Positions 1 to 6,999 of a DNA stretch of 64,000 bases are shown here, piece by piece. The notes beneath the pieces were generated by a model that was not told the origin of the DNA, did not search any database, and worked only from the letters and a program-made list of their open reading frames with translations. Position 1 is the first letter of the stretch. The number at the start of each line of letters is the position of its first letter. The translations under genes and the position numbers were made by a program. The DNA is from Vibrio pacinii DSM 19139. Its GTDB lineage: Bacteria; Pseudomonadota; Gammaproteobacteria; Enterobacterales; Vibrionaceae. The stretch spans positions 186,001 through 250,000 of the forward strand of contig NZ_JONH01000002.1 in NCBI RefSeq assembly GCF_000711795.1. Reading direction: 5' to 3'.

Positions 1-379
1 GAACGGGAATACTGATGTTGTTTGCTCGTGGCTGGCCGACCCCTTCAAATCCCACTTTCAACAGGTACTCTCGGTCGATAGGATCGCCTGGGCGCAAAGT
101 AAAGGTGACGTATTGCGTACTGTCAGCATTGACTCGGGTTACAGGTGGGTTAATCAACACCCTATCGGCGAAGGCTTCATCCCCCGGCAAGTCTTCTAAA
201 GTCGTCAAAAGAAGCATCGGAGTCTGTCCCGTATTTGCCACATTGAAGGTGACATCCTGTTTACCCGCCTCTAAAATGACGGTGTTGGTTTGTAGCTTAA
301 AACTGGTCGCTAACACAGGAAAAGCCAAAAGGGTGGCCAAAAGAAAAGGCAATATTGCCTTAGGTTTAAACCTCAACAT
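1..379 (-). CDS. Fimbrial (PapD-type) periplasmic chaperone, 3' part missing
   Basis: The visible 126 residues start with a signal peptide (basic MLRFKPK, then a hydrophobic stretch ending VLA). They continue into an Ig-like beta domain typical of pilus chaperones, with segments such as FNVANTGQTPMLL and YVTFTLRPGDP. The ATG at 379 follows a GAGAGG ribosome-binding site. The gene runs off the window at base 1, so the C-terminal domain and any usher gene lie outside. It is the last visible gene of a minus-strand set with three DUF1120 subunit genes, which supports a chaperone-usher role. The family call is from fold-like pattern and context, and exact substrates are inferred. Confidence 0.72.
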   Translation of the reverse strand, partial: MLRFKPKAILPFLLATLLAFPVLATSFKLQTNTVILEAGKQDVTFNVANTGQTPMLLLTTLEDLPGDEAFADRVLINPPVTRVNADSTQYVTFTLRPGDPIDREYLLKVGFEGVGQPRANNISIPV

Positions 380-395
380 TAAAGAAACCTCTCAT

Positions 396-424
396 CAAAC
401 AGGAAGATTAACTCCTCCTGTTTG
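396..424 (-). other. Intercistronic hairpin between subunit and chaperone genes
   Basis: The arms CAAACAGGA (396-404) and TCCTGTTTG (416-424) are a perfect 9-bp inverted repeat with an 11-base loop. It lies between the stop of the upstream DUF1120 gene and the chaperone start. No U-tract follows in the transcribed direction, so it looks more like an mRNA-processing or stabilising hairpin than a strong terminator. It could make the subunit message more abundant than the chaperone message; that is inference. Confidence 0.5.
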
Positions 425-445
425 TTGTACATCAATACTTTAGTG

Positions 446-1069
446 TTAAATACTAAAGGCAAAGTTCATGGTAGCTGAACCATCTAGTTCAACGTTACTC
501 ACAATTGGCCCGAAATCAGAGCTTCTACTCAAGTAAGGAGTAATTTCCACATCTGCCTGAAAATTTCTGCCACTCTTTAGCTTATTGCTCCCTTCTGCCC
601 AGCCAGTCACATAGGTAGAACTATTGGTTAGAACCACGCTTTCAACAGCATTGAAACTGCTAGTTTCAGACTGCATCAATTTAGACAGATCCCCATCAAC
701 AGAGGCGTTTATAACTCTACCTGTGTAATAACCTATATTCCCTTGGTCTCCGTTTTTACCAAGACCAAACCTGGTTGTTGATGACGAAGTCACAGAATCG
801 CTGCGATTGTCCACCGTTTTGAATGTCAAATAAGTGGTCGCATCACAGTTAATCGTGTAGGTTTGCTTTACGGTTCCCAGTTTTTTATCTTCCCTTCCAA
901 CCTGAGAAGAAGAAATCTCTCCAAAGTTGTATACACCTGCCTCGCTGGCAGTCACGGTACATGAAGGGGCCCTCACTGTCCCAGAAACCGTCAGTTCTGA
1001 ATTCGGTGCGGGAGCGGCCATGGCAGAGCCTGCAATAATGAGTAAGCTTGGAAAAAAAAGCATTTTCAT
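446..1069 (-). CDS. DUF1120-type secreted pilin-like subunit (third of three)
   Basis: A 207-residue protein from the ATG at 1069, chosen because an AAAGGAG site lies 9 bases upstream and the start leads directly into a signal peptide (MKMLFFPSLLIIAGSAMA). The mature part has the DUF1120 pattern: an early Cys in PSCTV, a FGEIS strand, a second Cys in INCD, a DNR turn, then FGLG and IGYYT, ending in an aromatic-rich strand MNFAFSI. DUF1120 proteins commonly sit next to fimbrial chaperones, as here. It is probably a surface pilus or adhesin subunit; the surface role is inferred. Two paralogues lie directly upstream. Confidence 0.72.
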   Translation of the reverse strand: MKMLFFPSLLIIAGSAMAAPAPNSELTVSGTVRAPSCTVTASEAGVYNFGEISSSQVGREDKKLGTVKQTYTINCDATTYLTFKTVDNRSDSVTSSSTTRFGLGKNGDQGNIGYYTGRVINASVDGDLSKLMQSETSSFNAVESVVLTNSSTYVTGWAEGSNKLKSGRNFQADVEITPYLSRSSDFGPIVSNVELDGSATMNFAFSI

Positions 1070-1101
1070 AAGTTTCAACTCCTTTGTTTTATTCAACATA
1101 T

Positions 1102-1704
1102 TCAGATACCAAAACGAAAGTTCATCGTAAATGACCCATTTAGATCAATATTTTCCGCCGCGGCTTCAAGCCTCGCAAAGCTAGGGTGTACCGACAGGTC
1201 TGCTGTAAAAGTTTTCCCCACGCTCAAGGTGTTACTCGTGTCAGACCAACCAATAAAAGCGTTAGGTCTCGTATCTAACCACTGCTCTTGTGACGGAGTA
1301 AACGACCCAGAAGAATCAGTGTCAAAGGCTAATTTTTTATCAACGCCATCGACCATTGCGTTGTCAATCTTGACTTGGTAAGTACCGATTTTTTCCTCAT
1401 TGTGCGTACCGAAACCAAATGAGGTGTTAGAGCTAGCAGTTGCAGTTCCAGCACGGTTGTCCACTGCGCTGAACAACATATACGTCTCTGCACTACAATT
1501 GATAGTCAGAGCCTTGGTAACCACGTCAGCTTGAAGTGTTGACAACGAAATTTGGCCAAGATCAAACCTTTGACCATCCTCAGCAGCTACCGTGCACGAT
1601 GGAACCGAAACGATACCCTTGACTATAATCTCAGCGGTCGGCGTACTAGCCAGAGTAACTGAGGTCAGGAGCATGGAAGGAAGAGTAATAAATAGAGTTT
1701 TCAT
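1102..1704 (-). CDS. DUF1120-type secreted pilin-like subunit (second of three)
   Basis: A 200-residue protein with a signal peptide (MKTLFITLPSMLLTSVTLA) after a GTGAGG ribosome-binding site. The body follows the same plan as its neighbours: PSCTV, FDLGQIS, INCS, DNRAG, SFGFG, IGTYQ and a C-terminal MNFRFGI. The paired Cys residues probably form the subunit disulphide. It lies 32 bases upstream of the next subunit gene and 11 bases downstream of the first, which fits one transcript. The three paralogues are diverged enough to be distinct structural or tip subunits rather than recent copies; which one is the major subunit cannot be told from sequence. Confidence 0.72.
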   Translation of the reverse strand: MKTLFITLPSMLLTSVTLASTPTAEIIVKGIVSVPSCTVAAEDGQRFDLGQISLSTLQADVVTKALTINCSAETYMLFSAVDNRAGTATASSNTSFGFGTHNEEKIGTYQVKIDNAMVDGVDKKLAFDTDSSGSFTPSQEQWLDTRPNAFIGWSDTSNTLSVGKTFTADLSVHPSFARLEAAAENIDLNGSFTMNFRFGI

Positions 1705-1715
1705 TAATTACCTCA

Positions 1716-2456
1716 CTAAATACCAAAAGAGAAATTCATTGTCATAGAGCCTTGTAGACTCACATCCGTCGTGACATCACCAAAATCGCTGTCTTGTGCC
1801 AATATTGGTTGGATAGTGATGTCAGCAGAGAATTTTTGACCCGCATACAGGGTGTTTTTTGCCGCAGCCCAAGCGATCCACATGCCATTCTTAGAGGGAA
1901 AGAAAACCTCATCATAAACATGGAAGCTTCGGTCTGAGGGCGAATGGATAGAATAATCAGGATAGCCTGCACTGCCCGTATATCCTCCAGCTTTTGCAGG
2001 TTGGCCATCAACGCTGAGGTCACTTATGAGGGCAGTGTAGTAGCCCACCTTACCCTCGCCATTAAAGCCCAGACCAAAGGAGTTGTAAGAATTATAGGTC
2101 ACGCTGTCTTGTTGATTATCAACGCTGCTAACCATTAAGTAGGTCTGACCATCACACAAAATCTCCCAAGCTTGAGCTTTGGCCGGCAGCTTGGTTTCAC
2201 TTGAGCTGAGTAAAGTGTGGGAAATATCTCCGAAATCGTAATCTCCACCTTGTGGAGCTTCTACGGTGCAACTATTAGGGACAATCTTTCCAGACACAGC
2301 AAAGGTGATAGAAGGGCTATCAGCCAACACTGAAGGGGCAATAGATATAGACATCATTAAGATGTTGATGGTTTTCACTGTCCTTGACATACATACTTTT
2401 GTATATCTCCTAAAAAAGGGGACATTTGAATGTTCCTTTGTCACTGCTTTTTCCAT
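1716..2456 (-). CDS. DUF1120-type secreted pilin-like subunit (first of three)
   Basis: The conserved body has NSCTVEAP, YDFGDIS, ILCD, SSVDNQ, SFGLGF and VGYYT, ending MNFSFGI, so it belongs with the next two genes. The start is uncertain. The ATG at 2456 has a good GGAG site 10 bases upstream but puts about 22 extra residues before the signal peptide. The ATG at 2390 starts right at the signal peptide (MSRTVKTINILMMSISIAPSVLA) but its AGGAG lies 16 bases away. I chose 2456 for the ribosome-binding site. It has an insertion before the last third (SYSIHSPSDRS-like, aromatic-rich region) compared with its paralogues, so it may be an adhesin or tip variant. Confidence 0.68.
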   Translation of the reverse strand: MEKAVTKEHSNVPFFRRYTKVCMSRTVKTINILMMSISIAPSVLADSPSITFAVSGKIVPNSCTVEAPQGGDYDFGDISHTLLSSSETKLPAKAQAWEILCDGQTYLMVSSVDNQQDSVTYNSYNSFGLGFNGEGKVGYYTALISDLSVDGQPAKAGGYTGSAGYPDYSIHSPSDRSFHVYDEVFFPSKNGMWIAWAAAKNTLYAGQKFSADITIQPILAQDSDFGDVTTDVSLQGSMTMNFSFGI

Positions 2457-2882
2457 AATTATTGTTCTCCAAAATGGGGTTGTTTGAATAGAGGAACTTA
2501 ACTGCCTCGTTAAAACGCTCAGCCGTTCAGACGGATATAGACAATAGGGAGGTCGCAAGGGTATAGAATAGGTCGCACAGTGGTGCGATCACACTAGTCA
2601 CATCATCCATCGCGAACCAACCCCAAATAAAAGCTATCAGCATCAGTCAAGACGACGCGGTTTATCTTGGACGCGGTTTATCTTGGTTTTTTTAATAGCG
2701 CATAGCAAACAAACACAATGTTTAATTTTTAACCTGATACATTTTTGACAACACTTAAGTGGCATGTGCCACATGTGATTAATCCTTACTTGTTTTTAGC
2801 GACCAAATTATGTATTGAATCGGTCCCTAAAGTGGGTAAACTTGCTCCCCCTTTTTCACTATGGTTTGAAATGGAGCGAAAT
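2457..2882. other. Intergenic region upstream of the pilin operon and yegD
   Basis: About 426 bases without a convincing gene, holding the divergent promoters for the minus-strand fimbrial operon and plus-strand yegD. It contains a perfect 16-bp tandem duplication (2655-2686), listed separately, and an AT-rich stretch around 2685-2750. Open frames extending both flanking genes into it have poor starts and no family similarity, so I treat them as non-coding. Confidence 0.5.
2655..2686. repeat. Perfect 16-bp tandem repeat, two copies
   Basis: The unit ACGCGGTTTATCTTGG occurs at 2655-2670 and again immediately at 2671-2686, followed by a T-run. It lies in the divergent intergenic region between the fimbrial operon and yegD. 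Two adjacent perfect copies suggest a recent slippage duplication, and copy number could vary between strains and alter promoter spacing. Confidence 0.85.
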
Positions 2883-4235
2883 ATGTACATCGGATTTGAC
2901 TATGGCACCGCTAACTGCTCAGTTGCCGTCATGAAAGATGACCAGCCCACGCTGGTTCAGTTAGAAGGTGAGCAGACTTATATTGCTTCCACGATTTGTG
3001 CACCGACTCGCGAGTCCATTACCGAGTCCTTGTTTCGTCATCACAATATCAAACCCAGTGACGCCGTCGGTGAGCAGCTCCTTCGCGCCGCTATTCGCTT
3101 CAACGATGAAGAAGGTATTGATGTCACTCCGAGCGATATTTTATTCGGTGATGCGGCACTAAAGCAGTACTTGAGTGACCCTGACGATCACTATTTTGTC
3201 AAAAGCCCGAAATCCTTTCTTGGCGCAACGGGACTCAAAGCACCACAGATACGCTTTTTTGAAGATCTGGTGTGCGCCATGATGGTCAATATCAAAAACC
3301 GCGCAGAAACACAGCTCGCACAATCGATCGAGAGCGCGGTCATTGGCCGCCCCGTGAACTTTCAAGGAACCGGTGGTGACAAAGCCAACCAACAAGCAAT
3401 CGCGATACTGGATGCCGCAGCAACACGAGCGGGCTTTAAACAGGTAAGCTACCAATTTGAGCCCGTCGCTGCAGGAGTAGATTTTGAAGCAACTCTGACC
3501 AAAGATAAGTTAGTGTTGGTCGTCGATATTGGTGGTGGTACAACCGACTGTTCACTCTTAAAAATGGGCCCAGAGCGCGCGAAAAAAAGTGATCGAAGCG
3601 ATGACTTAATCGCTCACTCCGGTTGCCGTGTCGGCGGAAACGACCTCGATATTAATGTCGCTTTTCAGCAGATTACTCCGTATTTTGGCCGAGGTAGCGA
3701 GCTGTTTAGTGGCCGCGCAATGCCATTGACCCAATTTTGGAATCCGGTGGCGATCAATAGTGTTACCGCTCAGGGTGATTTTTATGCAGCAAGTAACCGC
3801 ATGGCCCTTCGCGACTTGCATAAAGAGGCCAAGCAGCCACAGCAACTGGCACGCTTATTAGAAGTCTATCAGAACCGTTTAGGTCATCAGTTAGTCCGTG
3901 GTGCTGAGCTCATGAAAATTGCACTATCGAGTGCAGACAACGCAATTGAACACATTGTCCTGCGCGACGAAAAACTCATGATTGAGTGTAACCGTAGCGA
4001 TTTTGCCCAAGCCATCGAGAGTACCTGCCTCAAGATAAGTCAACTGATTGATGAAGTATTACTCCAATCAGAAACCAAACCCGATGTCGTGTATGTCACC
4101 GGGGGCAGTGCTCGCTCGCCGATGCTGCGTGCACTGATTGAACAGCAATTACCCGGCATTGAAATGGTCACAGGTGACTACTTTGGGTCTGTCACCGCGG
4201 GCTTAGCACGTACCGCGCAGCATCATTTTGGTTAA
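2883..4235 (+). CDS. yegD: Hsp70-like chaperone YegD
   Basis: A 450-residue protein, the same length as E. coli YegD, starting MYIGFDYGTANCSVAV. The actin/Hsp70 ATPase signatures are present: phosphate-1 loop DYGTANCS near the N-terminus, phosphate-2 DIGGGTTD around residue 215, and an adenosine motif VTGGSARSP near residue 400. It has only the nucleotide-binding half and lacks the DnaK substrate-binding domain, as is usual for YegD. The ATG at 2883 is preceded by GGAGCGAAAT and matches the family N-terminus, so I rejected longer upstream starts. Function is known only as a putative chaperone. Confidence 0.92.
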   Translation: MYIGFDYGTANCSVAVMKDDQPTLVQLEGEQTYIASTICAPTRESITESLFRHHNIKPSDAVGEQLLRAAIRFNDEEGIDVTPSDILFGDAALKQYLSDPDDHYFVKSPKSFLGATGLKAPQIRFFEDLVCAMMVNIKNRAETQLAQSIESAVIGRPVNFQGTGGDKANQQAIAILDAAATRAGFKQVSYQFEPVAAGVDFEATLTKDKLVLVVDIGGGTTDCSLLKMGPERAKKSDRSDDLIAHSGCRVGGNDLDINVAFQQITPYFGRGSELFSGRAMPLTQFWNPVAINSVTAQGDFYAASNRMALRDLHKEAKQPQQLARLLEVYQNRLGHQLVRGAELMKIALSSADNAIEHIVLRDEKLMIECNRSDFAQAIESTCLKISQLIDEVLLQSETKPDVVYVTGGSARSPMLRALIEQQLPGIEMVTGDYFGSVTAGLARTAQHHFG

Positions 4236-4441
4236 ATACATTTACAATTGATCATGCTTTAGTGTGGGCTTACTTGCCGCTGATTATTGCGCTTACTATT
4301 GATGGAACTATATTTATAACTGTGCGTCATCAATATTTTTATTTAGATTAGGGGGCATTTGAGAGTTGGGTTGAGCGTTGCGACTGAGCGGTCTCATACT
4401 CATATTGGTGTTCAATCTAGATGGATCTATTTGAGGAATGT

Positions 4442-5446
4442 ATGCCGTCACATGAGAAACTGATACAAGTCATCAATATCCAGTCAGAGATAGTGAAACT
4501 GGGGCTTGATCTCGGCATGATCATGCAATTTGTTGTCGAGAGGACTTTATCCCTAGTTGACTCAGACGGCGCTGTAATTGAACTGGCTGAACAAGATGCG
4601 ATGGTCTACCGCGCAGCCTCTGGGATCGCGGCCAAAAGCCTTGGCCTGCGGCTTAGTATTGGCTCAAGCTTATCTGGAATGTGTATTACCTCTGGTGAGA
4701 TTTTAACCTGCCCCGATTCAGAAATGGATACTAGGGTTGATAAAGCGGCCTGCCGTAAGATGGGGATTCGTGCCATGGTTGTGCTGCCGTTAACCTACCA
4801 AGGCAAAACTATTGGGGTGCTCAAAGCCGCCTCTTCTCAAGCGCATAAATTTACCCAACCAGACATATTCTTACTAGATAAACTCGCCATCATGGTGGCT
4901 GCGATGATGTCTTTGTGTGAAAAATATGACCGCGATGCACTATTCATTAAAGCCACTCACGACGACATGACCGGGCTCGCCAATAGGGCGCTGTTTATGG
5001 ATCGATTTCGCACTACTGTTGCTCAGTGCCAAAAGTTTGATCAGCAGTCCGCTGTTGTTATTAGTGACTTGGACGGACTGAAGAAGATTAACGACAACCA
5101 TGGGCACCGCGCCGGAGATGCCGTGATTAAAGAGTTTGCCCAACGCGTTCAACAAGTCACTGACGTATCCAATACCGTCGCGAGATTGGGGGGCGATGAG
5201 TTCGGTGTTATCCTCTCTCCAATCAACCAAGTGAAAGACGTCGAGACTTTTGTTTACAACCTTGAATCAAACTTGGTAGCACCGCTGCATTTTGAAAACC
5301 AAACCATCAAGCTCAATACCAGTTGCGGCTACGCATTAATCCCAAGCGACGGACTGGAAATCGATAACTTAATCGATCTCGCCGACAAACGAATGTATGC
5401 GGCTAAGCGTTTACGCTATACCAAGCATAAAACCCAGCGTCACTAA
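4442..5446 (+). CDS. GAF-GGDEF diguanylate cyclase
   Basis: A 334-residue protein with an N-terminal GAF sensor domain (about residues 15-160) and a C-terminal GGDEF domain (about 165-330). The catalytic motif is intact (RLGGDEF) and the nucleotide-binding part reads DLDGLKKINDNHGHRAGD, so synthesis of c-di-GMP is expected. The residues before GGDEF (DVSN) do not give the RxxD inhibitory site, so product inhibition may be absent. There is no membrane segment, so it is cytosolic. The ATG at 4442 was chosen over 4421 because TGAGG lies 5 bases upstream. The GAF ligand is unknown. Confidence 0.88.
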   Translation: MPSHEKLIQVINIQSEIVKLGLDLGMIMQFVVERTLSLVDSDGAVIELAEQDAMVYRAASGIAAKSLGLRLSIGSSLSGMCITSGEILTCPDSEMDTRVDKAACRKMGIRAMVVLPLTYQGKTIGVLKAASSQAHKFTQPDIFLLDKLAIMVAAMMSLCEKYDRDALFIKATHDDMTGLANRALFMDRFRTTVAQCQKFDQQSAVVISDLDGLKKINDNHGHRAGDAVIKEFAQRVQQVTDVSNTVARLGGDEFGVILSPINQVKDVETFVYNLESNLVAPLHFENQTIKLNTSCGYALIPSDGLEIDNLIDLADKRMYAAKRLRYTKHKTQRH

Positions 5447-5511
5447 CGTCATTCTCGCGTAGCGGTAGTCTGGTTAAGACAAGACTAAATATTAACCAAC
5501 GTCTAAGTAAC

Positions 5512-5536
5512 AATGGGATCTTGCGATCCCATTTTC
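5512..5536 (+). terminator. Rho-independent terminator after the GGDEF gene
   Basis: A perfect 9-bp stem AATGGGATC / GATCCCATT with loop TTGC is followed by a T-rich run (TTTTCTATTT). It separates the plus-strand cyclase from the converging minus-strand gene. Confidence 0.75.
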
Positions 5537-5544
5537 TATTTCAT

Positions 5545-6738
5545 TTACTCAGTTGGCTCAATCGTCACTGGCTTAAAAGTCGCAGTGGCATTTCCCCCGG
5601 CGCCCGGGCGGTCAATATAGGGCGTGTTTTGCATTAGCGTGTAATAAACGTCTACATAATCATCGTCATTGGTGAGAACGCCATCAGGAATAACATCGAT
5701 GATCTTACCTGTGATTTGGGCGATGATCGCATAGCCTTGCACTTCTGGGTCTGGGATCATTTTCAAGATCTCGCCAGCGGCACTGATCAAGAGTTTAGCT
5801 AACTCTTTATAATCTGTGCCATCATCTTGCTCCATCAAAATCATATCGACCGCGCCCCAACGGTAACGAGGCCACAAGATGATGGTCTGCCCTGGGTAGT
5901 AATCTTGGCCATCATAGTCGAGGTATGGCATTTCGACGAGATCGATTTGTGGTTCGGCGCGGCTTGGGTCAACACCAGTGATGATCGCATAAACTTCAGC
6001 TTTACCCGAGATCCAAGGTTCTTGGTCGTCATTTAGACGGATTTTAGTCAACTGGGTAGTGCTCAAAGGTTGGATATCTTCAGACATCACTGAACGACGG
6101 ACTTGATTGCTTTTCGTTTTCACCTCCGGCTCATCGATGGTCAGGTTCGTTTGCAGGCCTAAACGCTGCATTTCAGCCTGCATCGCTTGAAGACCAGCGC
6201 GCAGTTCTTTGGCGCCGTTGCTGTCGACAACCAATACTGGTACATCAGGCAGTTGATAGACATCAAGCTGGTGAAGCTGACCGTAGATATCGTACGCCTC
6301 AATGTATTGCCAGTTTGAGTCATCACCAGCAGGCTCAAACGCGAACAATGGGCTCTCGCCTTGTTGCCATTTTTCGATCATAGAGACATCAGCGATACGT
6401 AATTCAATCAAAGAATCCGTAAAATCATCGACTCCTTTCATAGATCGGTAATTTTGATCGGCTTTTTGTAGCTGACGACTAAACGCCGAGTAGGGTTGAA
6501 CCGCTTGAATATCAGAGATAGACGCAGAGAGGTGTTGCTCTGTAATCCGATTTTTTAAGCTCGATTCCAAACTTTGGTATCGCTGACTGAACTGAAGTGC
6601 CAACTGTTGTTTTTGCTGGCTGATTCGCTCCACTTTAGACGCTGTGTCTAAAGATTGGAGATCGATAGAATTTGCATTGGCTTGAAAACCAACCACTGCC
6701 GTTGTAAGCATTAAGCTGATGGAAAGATTCGGTCGCAT
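5545..6738 (-). CDS. Exported protein of unknown function
   Basis: A 397-residue protein with a clear signal peptide (MRPNLSISLMLTTAVVGFQANA). The first half is Gln-rich and helical, followed by mixed beta segments. The C-terminal part contains acidic patches (EQDDGTDYKE, DGVLTNDDDYVDVYY) that may bind calcium. There is no catalytic motif I can recognise. It may belong to DUF3103, a family I recall from Vibrio, but I could not confirm that. It sits next to the collagenase and phosphodiesterase genes on the same strand with its own 261-base upstream region, so it is probably separately transcribed. A secreted-protein role is inferred from location only. Confidence 0.6.
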   Translation of the reverse strand: MRPNLSISLMLTTAVVGFQANANSIDLQSLDTASKVERISQQKQQLALQFSQRYQSLESSLKNRITEQHLSASISDIQAVQPYSAFSRQLQKADQNYRSMKGVDDFTDSLIELRIADVSMIEKWQQGESPLFAFEPAGDDSNWQYIEAYDIYGQLHQLDVYQLPDVPVLVVDSNGAKELRAGLQAMQAEMQRLGLQTNLTIDEPEVKTKSNQVRRSVMSEDIQPLSTTQLTKIRLNDDQEPWISGKAEVYAIITGVDPSRAEPQIDLVEMPYLDYDGQDYYPGQTIILWPRYRWGAVDMILMEQDDGTDYKELAKLLISAAGEILKMIPDPEVQGYAIIAQITGKIIDVIPDGVLTNDDDYVDVYYTLMQNTPYIDRPGAGGNATATFKPVTIEPTE

Positions 6739-6957
6739 TAAACGTTCCTTGTTGTAATAATTATCAGTAGTAGAGCTTTTGCTCTTACCTTTACAACCTA
6801 ATCAGCTTCATTGATGAGAGGAAGAAAAATGATTAGTTTCTAAACAAAATTCTTGCTCAAGATCACTGTATAACATTTCTTTCTTGGTATTTAATATTGC
6901 TTAACTCGTAAATTTAAAATTTTAAAATTAATAATTTGACACTTAAAATATAATAAA

Positions 6958-6983
6958 CTAAGGCACTAAAGTTAGCACCTTAG
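6958..6983 (-). terminator. Terminator of the collagenase gene
   Basis: The 12-base arms CTAAGGCACTAA (6958-6969) and TTAGCACCTTAG (6972-6983) form a long stem, with two wobble positions in the RNA and a 2-base loop. Reading in the minus direction, the stem is followed by a T-rich run, as expected for an intrinsic terminator just past the collagenase stop at 7000. Confidence 0.75.
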
Positions 6984-6999
6984 TCATAGGTCTTGTCGA

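Noticed and set aside
15..443. Plus-strand open frame over the fimbrial chaperone
   Set aside because: It lies opposite a minus-strand gene with signal peptide, ribosome-binding site and family pattern; its own translation has no domain or start signal.
927..1130. Plus-strand open frame opposite the third DUF1120 gene
   Set aside because: It is a shadow of the signal-peptide region of the minus-strand gene and has no recognisable pattern.
3159..3455. Minus-strand open frame inside yegD
   Set aside because: YegD matches its family in full on the other strand; the shadow frame is unlike a protein and has no ribosome-binding site.
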